Below are positions 1-5,531 of a DNA stretch of 5,531 nt, in pieces (the stretch's first letter is position 1; the number at the start of each line of letters is the position of its first letter). Source of the DNA: Haliea sp041583655 (lineage in GTDB: Bacteria > Pseudomonadota > Gammaproteobacteria > Pseudomonadales > Halieaceae); NCBI GenBank assembly GCA_041583655.1, contig JBFHFJ010000233.1, forward strand, positions 1 to 5,531, in the 5' to 3' direction. The notes below the pieces were generated by a model. That model was not told where the DNA came from, ran no database searches, and saw only the letters and a list, made by a program, of their open reading frames with translations. The position numbers and the translations under genes are program-made.

Positions 1-172
1 CAGCAATATCACCGATCAGCCGCAACCTCTAAACCTGCTGGATATCAATCTGATCGACGATCACGGCTGGGGCGATCTGATCAGCGGTGAGCGCTACTGC
101 AGCAGGGATCAGCAATTGCTCCTGCAGCCTTACCAGACGCTGTGGATCACCAGTCTTCCCGACCAGGACTGA
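1..172 (+). CDS. C-terminal end of a probable GH13 sugar phosphorylase (sucrose/glucosylglycerate phosphorylase-like), 5' truncated
   Basis: An open frame enters from the left edge (first full codon at base 2) and stops at TGA 170-172, giving 56 visible residues. The tail contains LNLLDINL, then GWGDLISGE, and ends with LLLQPYQTLWITSLPDQD. The order 'D-L-(I/L)-S-G ... L-x-L-x-P-Y-Q-x-x-W-(I/L)' is typical of the C-terminal beta domain that closes GH13 glycosidases, especially the sucrose phosphorylase-like group, whose members split sucrose or glucosylglycerate with phosphate in the cytoplasm. The catalytic barrel lies outside the window, so neither activity nor substrate can be read here; the family call rests on the tail alone. 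Another GH13 enzyme is the main alternative. The next gene has its own promoter candidate, so this is probably the last gene of a separate unit. Confidence 0.55.
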   Translation, partial: SNITDQPQPLNLLDINLIDDHGWGDLISGERYCSRDQQLLLQPYQTLWITSLPDQD

Positions 173-203
173 GTTGCGCCCTGCGGGGCGAATGCCAACG
201 GGG

Positions 204-231
204 TCGAACCGCGATATCCCTGTGCTACAAT
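204..231 (+). promoter_or_regulatory. Candidate sigma70 promoter of fabV (extended -10)
   Basis: TACAAT at 226-231 matches the -10 consensus at five of six positions and is preceded by TGC (223-225), an extended -10 element. The -35 is poor: TCGAAC at 204-209, with a 16-bp spacer, matches TTGACA at only three positions, as expected when an extended -10 compensates. Transcription would start near 238, giving a leader of about 60 bases before fabV. The region just after the -10 (CGGGCGC) is GC-rich. The site lies in the only sizeable gap before fabV and points the right way. Called by eye, without scoring. Confidence 0.5.
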
Positions 232-254
232 CGGGCGCTTCAGAACGGCGCTCC

Positions 255-263
255 GGGGGGGGG
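255..263 (+). repeat. Mononucleotide tract of nine G in the fabV leader
   Basis: Nine consecutive G lie between the candidate fabV promoter and the fabV start, about 17 bases after the expected transcription start and 36 bases before the ATG. It is the longest homopolymer I noticed in the window. It lies outside every coding region I accept, so a length change would not shift a frame, but it could alter the leader RNA or cause polymerase slippage. It is also a place where read or assembly errors are common. Confidence 0.9.
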
Positions 264-299
264 TACCGTTGCCACCATACATCGGGAACAATACCAACC

Positions 300-1490
300 A
301 TGATCATCAAGCCCCGCGTACGCGGCTTTCTCTGTACCACGACCCATCCCGTCGGCTGCGCCGCCAATGTCCGCCACCAGCTCGACTATGTAAAGTCGCA
401 CGGCCCCATTGAAAACGGCCCGAAAAAGGTCCTGGTCATCGGCGCCTCGACGGGTTATGGCCTGGCGTCGCGGATTACCGCCGCCTTCGGCGCGGGCGCC
501 GCGACCCTGGGTATTTTCTTCGAGAAAGAGGGTACGGAGACCAAGCCCGGCACTGCCGGCTGGTACAACAGTGCGGCCTTTCACACCGCGGCGGAGGCCG
601 AGGGCCTGTACGCGAAAAGTATCAACGGTGATGCCTTCAGCGACGAGATCAAGCAGAAAGCCATTGCCGCTATTCGCGAGGACCTGGGCCAGGTAGACCT
701 GGTGGTCTACAGCCTGGCCGCTCCACGGCGCCAGCACCCGGTGACCGGCGTGATCCACAATTCCACCCTCAAGCCCATTGGCAAGCCGGCGGTGCAAAAG
801 GGGGTCAATACAGACAAGCAGCAAGTGCAGGACTTTCACCTGGAACCCGCCACACAGGACGAAATCGACAACACCGTCGCGGTCATGGGCGGCGAAGACT
901 GGCAGATGTGGATAGAGGCCCTGGACGCGGCCGGCGTGCTGGCCGAGGGGGCGAAAACCACCGCCTACACCTATATCGGTGAGAAGATGACCTGGGACAT
1001 CTACTGGCACGGCACCATCGGCGCCGCCAAGCAGGATCTGGACCGGCGGGTTGTCGGTATCCGCGAGCAGCTGGCGGCGAAGGGCGGTGATGCCCGGGTA
1101 TCGGTGCTGAAGGCCGTGGTCACCCAGGCCAGCGCGGCGATACCCGCCATGCCGATCTACCTGGCCATCCTGTTCAAGGTGATGAAGGCGCGGGGCAGTC
1201 ACGAGGGCTGCATCGAGCAGATCGACAGCCTGTTCCGTGACTCCCTTTACAATCCCGCTCCGCAACTGGACGCCGAAGGCCGCTTGCGGGCCGACGGCAA
1301 GGAGCTGGACCCGGCGGTCCAGGCAGAGGTGGCGGAGCTGTGGGGGCAGATCGAAACCGACAACCTGCACCAGCTGTCGGACTGTGAGGGCTATCGCCGG
1401 GAATTCCTGCAGCTGTTCGGCTTCGAGGTCGACGGGGTGGACTACGAGGCCGATGTCAATCCGCTGGTCCCCATACAGAATATGGTCTGA
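300..1490 (+). CDS. fabV: FabV, NADH-dependent enoyl-ACP reductase / trans-2-enoyl-CoA reductase
   Basis: FabV reduces trans-2-enoyl-ACP (or -CoA) with NADH, the last step of each fatty acid elongation round, in the cytoplasm. The 396-residue product has the usual FabV length. It opens with MIIKPRVRGFLCTTTHPVGC, the family signature, which fixes the ATG at 300 over the in-frame ATG at 192. A Rossmann nucleotide loop is at 48-58 (GASTGYGLASR). Glu75 in FFEKEG is the acidic residue that favours NADH over NADPH. The catalytic Tyr-x8-Lys is Y235 and K244 (YWHGTIGAAK), exactly the published numbering; the wider Y-K spacing separates FabV from FabI. The residue after K244 is Gln, where I recall Lys in some homologues. 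The C-terminal half has the usual YNPAPQLD and LFGFEVDGVDY blocks. Only a weak ribosome site (CGGGA, 283-287) precedes the ATG. FabV enzymes are generally refractory to triclosan. The gene is intact and probably co-transcribed with the MBL hydrolase 4 bases downstream. Confidence 0.96.
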   Translation: MIIKPRVRGFLCTTTHPVGCAANVRHQLDYVKSHGPIENGPKKVLVIGASTGYGLASRITAAFGAGAATLGIFFEKEGTETKPGTAGWYNSAAFHTAAEAEGLYAKSINGDAFSDEIKQKAIAAIREDLGQVDLVVYSLAAPRRQHPVTGVIHNSTLKPIGKPAVQKGVNTDKQQVQDFHLEPATQDEIDNTVAVMGGEDWQMWIEALDAAGVLAEGAKTTAYTYIGEKMTWDIYWHGTIGAAKQDLDRRVVGIREQLAAKGGDARVSVLKAVVTQASAAIPAMPIYLAILFKVMKARGSHEGCIEQIDSLFRDSLYNPAPQLDAEGRLRADGKELDPAVQAEVAELWGQIETDNLHQLSDCEGYRREFLQLFGFEVDGVDYEADVNPLVPIQNMV

Positions 1491-1494
1491 TTGG

Positions 1495-2328
1495 ATGTTC
1501 GAGCACGGGATACCCTTCACTCTCAACGACCGCGTTCGCCGTCTGGTGGCGCCGAACCCCGGGATGATGACCGGGCCGGGTACCAATACCTACTTGCTGG
1601 GCCACGACCAGGTCGCGGTCCTGGACCCGGGGCCGGCCATACCCGCCCACGTCGACGCCATCCTGGCAGCAGCGGAGGGCAGGATCCGCTGGATTGTCTG
1701 CACCCATACGCATCCGGACCATTCCCCCGCCTGGCAGGCGGTGGCTGAGGCCACCGGTGCCGAGGTGATCGGCGCGCTGCCTGCGGACGACCGTTTCCAG
1801 GACGACACCTTCAAGCCGACCCTGGAGCTGGCGCACGACTGGGTGCTGCAGGCGCCGGAGTTTACCCTGCGCGCGCTGCACACGCCCGGTCACGTCAACA
1901 ATCACTACTGCTTCCTGCTGGAGGAGCACGGCATGCTGTTTGCCGGGGATCACATCATGAATGGATCCACCGTGGTGATCGTGCCGCCAGGCGGGGACAT
2001 GAAGGCGTATATCGAGTCCCTGCGTCTGCTTCTCGACTACCCACTGCGCAGCATCGCTCCGGGCCACGGCGACCTCATCCACACGCCCCGCGAGGAAGTC
2101 GCCGGGCTGGTTGAACATCGCCTCGCCCGGGAGCGCAAAGTGGTCGCGGGCCTGTCCGGGCTGGGGCAGGCGGATATGGACGCCCTGGTCAAGGTTGTGT
2201 ACGACGATGTCGACCCGGCGCGCCATGAGTGGGCCAAGCTGTCCCTGGCGGCGCACCTGATCAAGCTGGCCGCGGAGGGCCGCGCCAGGCGGGCGGACAC
2301 GGGTGATCGCTGGGAATGGCTGGGTTAG
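1495..2328 (+). CDS. LACTB2-like metallo-beta-lactamase-fold hydrolase
   Basis: The 277-residue product is a complete MBL-fold protein of the LACTB2/glyoxalase II-like branch. Zinc ligands are visible in order: H71-x-H73-x-D75-H76 (THTHPDHSPA), H133 (HTPGH), D152 (FAGDH) and H191 (APGHG). The N-terminal PNPGMMTGPGTNTYLLG and the SPA after the HxHxDH motif are typical of LACTB2-like proteins. The C-terminal part (about 205-265, HRLARERKVV ... LAAHLIKLAAEG) fits the winged-helix domain that follows the MBL core in this group. Known relatives include hydroxyacylglutathione hydrolase-like enzymes and the mitochondrial endoribonuclease LACTB2, so thioester hydrolysis and RNA cleavage are both possible; the sequence does not decide. 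The ATG at 1495, 4 bases after the fabV stop, has no good ribosome site, suggesting translational coupling with fabV. The in-frame region upstream lies inside fabV and is not homologous. No signal peptide is seen, so it is probably cytoplasmic. Confidence 0.9.
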   Translation: MFEHGIPFTLNDRVRRLVAPNPGMMTGPGTNTYLLGHDQVAVLDPGPAIPAHVDAILAAAEGRIRWIVCTHTHPDHSPAWQAVAEATGAEVIGALPADDRFQDDTFKPTLELAHDWVLQAPEFTLRALHTPGHVNNHYCFLLEEHGMLFAGDHIMNGSTVVIVPPGGDMKAYIESLRLLLDYPLRSIAPGHGDLIHTPREEVAGLVEHRLARERKVVAGLSGLGQADMDALVKVVYDDVDPARHEWAKLSLAAHLIKLAAEGRARRADTGDRWEWLG

Positions 2329-2374
2329 GCTGCCGGTAACGGGGCGGCAATCGTCAGGGCTCCGCGCTTGCCGG

Positions 2375-2402
2375 TTGCACCGCGCCGATCTGTCAGTATC
2401 AT
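2375..2402 (+). promoter_or_regulatory. Candidate sigma70-type promoter of acs
   Basis: TTGCAC (2375-2380) and TATCAT (2397-2402) are separated by 16 bp. The -10 matches consensus at five of six positions; the -35 matches at three, including the leading TTG. Transcription would begin near 2409, leaving a leader of about 28 bases before the acs ATG at 2437. The sequence after the -10 (CGGGGCTCCAG) resembles that after the fabV -10. I see no clear CRP-type palindrome (TGTGA-N6-TCACA) in the 108-bp gap. Called by eye; read-through from the upstream bicistron remains possible. Confidence 0.4.
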
Positions 2403-2436
2403 CGGGGCTCCAGTTTCCCAATGGCGGTCCGACAAC

Positions 2437-4377
2437 ATGTCAAATTTTCCAGTGCACCCGGTTCCCGAGACCTTTCGCGACGCCCATATCACCCCTGAAC
2501 GATATCGAGACATGTACCAGCACTCGGTGGATGATCCCGCCGGCTTCTGGGGTGAAAAGGCACAGGAATTTCTCAGCTGGGACCAGCCCTGGCATACCGT
2601 GGTCGACTACGATTTCCGCGAAGGCCGGGCCAGCTGGTTCGCCGGTGGCAGGCTCAATGTCAGCGTCAACTGCATCGATCGCCACCTGGCGACCCGCGGG
2701 GCCCAGACCGCAATAATCTGGGAGGGCGATGACCCTGCCGCCAGCCGGCACATCAGCTATCTGGAGCTGCACGAGCAGGTCTGCCGGCTGGCCAACGTGC
2801 TCCGGGCGCGCGGCGTGGGCAAGGGCGACCGGGTCTGCATCTACATGCCCATGGTGCCGGAAGCCGCCTACGCCATGCTCGCCTGCAGCCGTATTGGCGC
2901 CATCCACTCCGTGGTGTTTGGCGGATTCTCCCCAACCGCGATTGTGGACCGCATCCAGGATGCGGATTGCCGGGTCGTCATTACCGCCGACGAGGGACGC
3001 CGTGGCGGCAAGACCATCGCCCTGAAAACCAATGTCGACAAGGCGCTGGAATCCTGCCCCGATGTGCACACCTGCATCGTGGCGCGGGTGACGGGCGCGG
3101 AGGTAAACTGGCAGGAAGGTCGCGACGTCTGCTACGCGGAGGCCACCGCTGCGGCGGACAACAGCTGCGAGCCCGAAAGCATGGACGCGGAAGACCCCCT
3201 GTTCATCCTCTATACCTCCGGTTCCACGGGCAAGCCCAAGGGCGTTCTGCACACCACCGGCGGCTACCTGCTGCAGGCCGCCATGACCTTCAAGTACACC
3301 TTTGACTATCGCGACGGCGAGGTATTCTGGTGCACCGCCGATGTAGGCTGGGTAACCGGGCACACCTACATCCTCTATGGCCCGCTGGCCAACGGCGCCA
3401 CCACCCTCATGTTCGAGGGGGTGCCCACCTATCCCGATTCCGGCCGCTGCTGGGAGGTGGTGGACAAGCACCAGGTCAATACCTTCTACACCGCGCCAAC
3501 CGCAATCCGCTCCCTGCACGCCCACGGCGACGCGCCGGTGAAGCGCAGTTCCCGGGCCAGCCTGCGGCTGCTGGGCTCAGTGGGCGAGCCGATCAATCCC
3601 GAGGCCTGGGAATGGTATTACCGTACGGTGGGCGACTCCCGTTGCCCGATTGTGGATACCTGGTGGCAGACCGAGACCGGTGCCCAGATGATTACCCCCC
3701 TGCCCGGCGCCACGGATCTCAAGCCCGGCGCTGCCAGTATGCCGTTCTTCGGTGTGCAACTTGCCCTGCTCAACGAGGATGGCAGTGAGATCGAGGGGCC
3801 CGGCGCCGGTTACCTGGTGGTGAAGGCCTCCTGGCCCAGCCAGATCCGCACCATCTATGGTGATCACCAGCGCATGGTCGATACCTATTTCAGCCACTAT
3901 CCGGGCTACTACTTCACCGGTGATGGCGCCAGCCGCGACGAGGACGGCTACTACTGGATTACCGGCCGGGTAGACGATGTGCTCAATGTATCCGGGCACC
4001 GCATGGGCACCGCCGAGGTGGAAAGCGCGCTGGTTCTGCACGAGGATATCGCCGAGGCCGCTGTGGTGGGTTACCCCCACGACATCAAGGGCCAGGGTAT
4101 CTACTGCTTTGTCACACCGATGGACGGGGTGGAACCCAGCGAGCAGTTGCGCAAGGAGCTGGTGGCCCTGTGTGCGGAGGAAATCGGCCCGATCGCCAAG
4201 CCGGATGTCATCCAGTGGGCGCCGGGGCTGCCGAAAACCCGGTCCGGCAAGATCATGCGCCGTATCCTGCGCAAGATCGCCGAAAACGAGGTCGGCAACC
4301 TGGGTGATACCAGTACCCTGGCGGATCCGTCCGTGGTGGATCACCTGGTGGCCAACCGGGCGCATCCGGTCAGCTGA
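2437..4377 (+). CDS. acs: Acetyl-CoA synthetase, AMP-forming
   Basis: Acs activates acetate with ATP to acetyl-AMP, then transfers the acetyl group to CoA; it is the high-affinity route for acetate use in the cytoplasm. The 646-residue length is typical. The adenylate-forming loop YTSGSTGKPKG is at 259-269 and the DTWWQTETG motif at 407-415. Acetate-pocket residues known from Salmonella Acs are all present with an offset of four: V306, T307, V382 and W410, so acetate rather than a longer acid is the expected substrate. The C-terminal domain carries TGD (494-496), GRVDDVLNVSGHR (510-522) and PKTRSGK (599-605). K605 corresponds to Lys609 of Salmonella Acs, the lysine needed for adenylation and silenced by reversible acetylation. 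The start at 2437 was chosen because MSNFPVHPVPETF begins the conserved N-terminus; GGCGGT at 2423-2428 is a weak ribosome site. The frame stays open upstream to a TTG at 2368, but those residues look unrelated to the family. The gene is intact; its end overlaps a stem-loop. Confidence 0.97.
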   Translation: MSNFPVHPVPETFRDAHITPERYRDMYQHSVDDPAGFWGEKAQEFLSWDQPWHTVVDYDFREGRASWFAGGRLNVSVNCIDRHLATRGAQTAIIWEGDDPAASRHISYLELHEQVCRLANVLRARGVGKGDRVCIYMPMVPEAAYAMLACSRIGAIHSVVFGGFSPTAIVDRIQDADCRVVITADEGRRGGKTIALKTNVDKALESCPDVHTCIVARVTGAEVNWQEGRDVCYAEATAAADNSCEPESMDAEDPLFILYTSGSTGKPKGVLHTTGGYLLQAAMTFKYTFDYRDGEVFWCTADVGWVTGHTYILYGPLANGATTLMFEGVPTYPDSGRCWEVVDKHQVNTFYTAPTAIRSLHAHGDAPVKRSSRASLRLLGSVGEPINPEAWEWYYRTVGDSRCPIVDTWWQTETGAQMITPLPGATDLKPGAASMPFFGVQLALLNEDGSEIEGPGAGYLVVKASWPSQIRTIYGDHQRMVDTYFSHYPGYYFTGDGASRDEDGYYWITGRVDDVLNVSGHRMGTAEVESALVLHEDIAEAAVVGYPHDIKGQGIYCFVTPMDGVEPSEQLRKELVALCAEEIGPIAKPDVIQWAPGLPKTRSGKIMRRILRKIAENEVGNLGDTSTLADPSVVDHLVANRAHPVS

Positions 4378-4390
4378 TTACGCTGACCGG
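4366..4390. terminator. Perfect 9-bp inverted repeat across the acs stop codon, candidate bidirectional 3' stem-loop
   Basis: CCGGTCAGC (4366-4374) and GCTGACCGG (4382-4390) are exact reverse complements around a 7-base loop, TGATTAC, which holds the acs stop codon TGA. The site lies between two convergent genes, acs and amt, where a shared terminator would be expected. On neither strand is the stem followed by a T run, so it is not a classical intrinsic terminator; it could act as a 3'-end stabiliser or assist Rho-dependent ending. The repeat is directly visible; its role is inferred. Confidence 0.5.
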
Positions 4391-4436
4391 TGGGGTTGCC
4401 CGGCGGGCCTGGCCTGGCTTGGCTGCTCGCGATGCG

Positions 4437-5531
4437 TTAGAGGTCGTAGCCTCGCTCATCGTGCAGCACAAGATCCAGGCCCTGGGTTTCTTCATCCTCG
4501 CCCACCCGCAGGCCGACAAGCCTGTCAACCAGCTTGAGGATGACATAGCTCGCGATCCCGGTGTAAACGAGGGTTGCAACCACGCCAGTCGCCTGCACGC
4601 CCAGCTGCCCTGCAATGCTGTCGATCCCCTCCGAGAAGCCATTGCCGCTGAAAATACCCAGCTGGGTTGAGCAGAAAATGCCGGCCAGCAGGGTTCCCAG
4701 GATTCCGCCGACGCCGTGCACGGGGAACACATCAAGGCTGTCATCAATCCGCAACTTCTGCTTGAGGTAGTTGGTTGCAAAATAGCAGATCACGCCAGCG
4801 CTGAAGCCCATGACCACAGCAGCGGCGGGCCCCACTGACCCGGATGCCGGCGTGATCGTGCCCAGGCCAGCCACCATGCCGGTCACGATACCCAGTACCG
4901 AGGGCTTGCCGTGACGTACCCATTCCATGGTCATCCATGCCAGTGAGCCGGATGCGGCCGACAGGTGAGTGACCAGCATGGCCATGGCGGCGCTGTTGTC
5001 GGCGGCGACCGCAGAGCCTGCATTGAAGCCAAACCAGCCGACCCAGAGCATCCCGGCCCCGGCAACCGTGAGCGTCAGGTTGTGCGGCGGCATGGCGACA
5101 GTACCAAAGCCGCGCCGCGGCCCCATTACGAGGGCGGCGACCAGCGCTGCAACGGCCGCGGTGATGTGTACCACCGTGCCGCCGGCAAAATCCTGCAGGC
5201 CCATGCTGCCCAGCCAGCCGCCACCCCAGACCCAGTGACACACCGGCGCGTAGACGACGATGAGCCAGATCGTGCTGAACAGCAGCATGGCGGAAAAGCG
5301 CATACGCTCGGCAAACCCGCCGACGATAAGCGCGGGCGTGATAATCGCGAAGGTCATCTGGAAAATGGCGAACAGGCTCGCAGGCACGTTGCCATTCACC
5401 GAATCCATGCTGATGGCTGCAAAGAAGATATTGCCGAAGTCGCCGATCCATGGCCTCTGTTCGACCCCGTCACTGCCAAACGCTATGGTGTAGCCTACGG
5501 CGAACCAGACCAGGGACATCAGGCAGGTCAG
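4437..5531 (-). CDS. amt: Ammonium transporter Amt/AmtB family, 5' end beyond the right edge
   Basis: This inner-membrane channel of the Amt/Mep/Rh family takes up ammonium. The visible 364 residues enter at the right edge as LTCLMSLVWFAVGYTIAFG and end at TAA (complement of 4437-4439). Counting from the Met encoded at 5519-5517 as residue 1, every key residue sits exactly 50 positions before its mature E. coli AmtB number: F57 and F165 (the Phe gate, F107/F215), W98 (W148) and S169 (S219) at the ammonium site, D110 (D160), and the twin pore histidines H118 and H268 (H168/H318). QMTFAIITPALIVGGFAERM and DFAGGTVVH are signature blocks. The tail VGLRVGEDEETQGLDL resembles the cytoplasmic C-terminus that responds to PII/GlnK. 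About 46 mature residues plus any signal peptide are missing, so the Met at 5519 is internal and not the start. The gene converges on acs, with a 59-bp gap. amtB often follows glnK; that neighbour would lie off the window. Confidence 0.96.
   Translation of the reverse strand: MTCLMSLVWFAVGYTIAFGSDGVEQRPWIGDFGNIFFAAISMDSVNGNVPASLFAIFQMTFAIITPALIVGGFAERMRFSAMLLFSTIWLIVVYAPVCHWVWGGGWLGSMGLQDFAGGTVVHITAAVAALVAALVMGPRRGFGTVAMPPHNLTLTVAGAGMLWVGWFGFNAGSAVAADNSAAMAMLVTHLSAASGSLAWMTMEWVRHGKPSVLGIVTGMVAGLGTITPASGSVGPAAAVVMGFSAGVICYFATNYLKQKLRIDDSLDVFPVHGVGGILGTLLAGIFCSTQLGIFSGNGFSEGIDSIAGQLGVQATGVVATLVYTGIASYVILKLVDRLVGLRVGEDEETQGLDLVLHDERGYDL

Noticed and set aside
177..190. Small hairpin CGCCC-TGCG-GGGCG just after the first partial gene, as a terminator
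   Set aside because: Only a 5-bp stem and no T run after it; too weak to call as a terminator.
192..299. In-frame ATG at 192 that would extend FabV by 36 residues
   Set aside because: The extension covers the promoter candidate and the G9 tract and is not FabV-like; MIIKPRVRGF at 300 is the standard family N-terminus and gives catalytic Tyr235/Lys244 at the published positions.
240..1586. Long minus-strand open frame (448 codons) opposite fabV
   Set aside because: A shadow of codon bias in GC-rich DNA; its translation resembles no known family, while the plus strand is an intact fabV.
2331..2373. Possible hairpins in the gap after the MBL gene (TGCCG/CGGCA at 2331-2349; CGGCAA/TTGCCG at 2345-2373)
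   Set aside because: Stems of five or six bp with long loops and no T run; they compete with each other and are expected by chance in GC-rich DNA.
2440..3525. Long minus-strand open frame opposite acs
   Set aside because: Low-complexity Gly/Val/His-rich translation without a recognisable domain; a shadow of acs.
4408..4424. Tandem CTGGC-like units (CCTGGCCTGGCTTGGCT) in the acs-amt gap
   Set aside because: Only about three imperfect 5-base units; too short to claim a functional repeat.
4744..5451. Second minus-strand open frame (235 codons) inside amt
   Set aside because: Out of frame with the well-conserved Amt reading frame; Arg-rich translation typical of a shifted frame.
5517..5519. 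Met codon near the right edge as the amt start
   Set aside because: The frame stays open upstream to the window edge with a plausible membrane sequence (LTCL), and comparison with AmtB places this Met inside the protein, with about 50 residues still missing.

Overview
The window is an ordinary-looking piece of GC-rich bacterial chromosome (well above half G+C by eye, not counted). Every gene resembles a gammaproteobacterial housekeeping or nutrient gene. FabV, the GH13-like phosphorylase tail, acetyl-CoA synthetase and a canonical Amt fit an aerobic, possibly marine or environmental gammaproteobacterium, for example the Pseudomonas/Marinobacter/Halieaceae range. I cannot fix the genus, and the taxonomic call is inference from protein resemblance only. 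There is no sign of mobile elements, CRISPR, RNA genes or phage genes.

Layout from left to right. Bases 1-172 hold the C-terminal tail of a plus-strand enzyme, probably a GH13 sugar (sucrose-type) phosphorylase. A 127-bp gap carries an extended -10 promoter (about 204-231) and a run of nine G. Then comes fabV (300-1490), an NADH-dependent, triclosan-refractory enoyl-ACP reductase. Four bases later a LACTB2-like metallo-beta-lactamase-fold hydrolase follows (1495-2328), so the two form a tight bicistron. A 108-bp gap with a candidate sigma70-type promoter leads to acs (2437-4377), a complete AMP-forming acetyl-CoA synthetase. A perfect 9-bp inverted repeat straddles the acs stop codon. A 59-bp gap then separates acs from a convergent ammonium transporter gene (amt, minus strand, 4437 to the right edge), whose 5' end is cut off.

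How the genes work together. FabV finishes the elongation cycle of fatty acid synthesis, and Acs feeds acetate into acetyl-CoA, the precursor of that pathway. The MBL hydrolase is co-transcribed with fabV by arrangement, but its substrate is unknown. Amt takes up ammonium and is probably unrelated to the others. I found no convincing undescribed system. The items most worth a second look are the fabV-MBL coupling, the G9 tract in the fabV leader, the inverted repeat across the acs stop, and a Lys-to-Gln change next to the FabV catalytic lysine. No gene-free stretch exceeds 300 bases.
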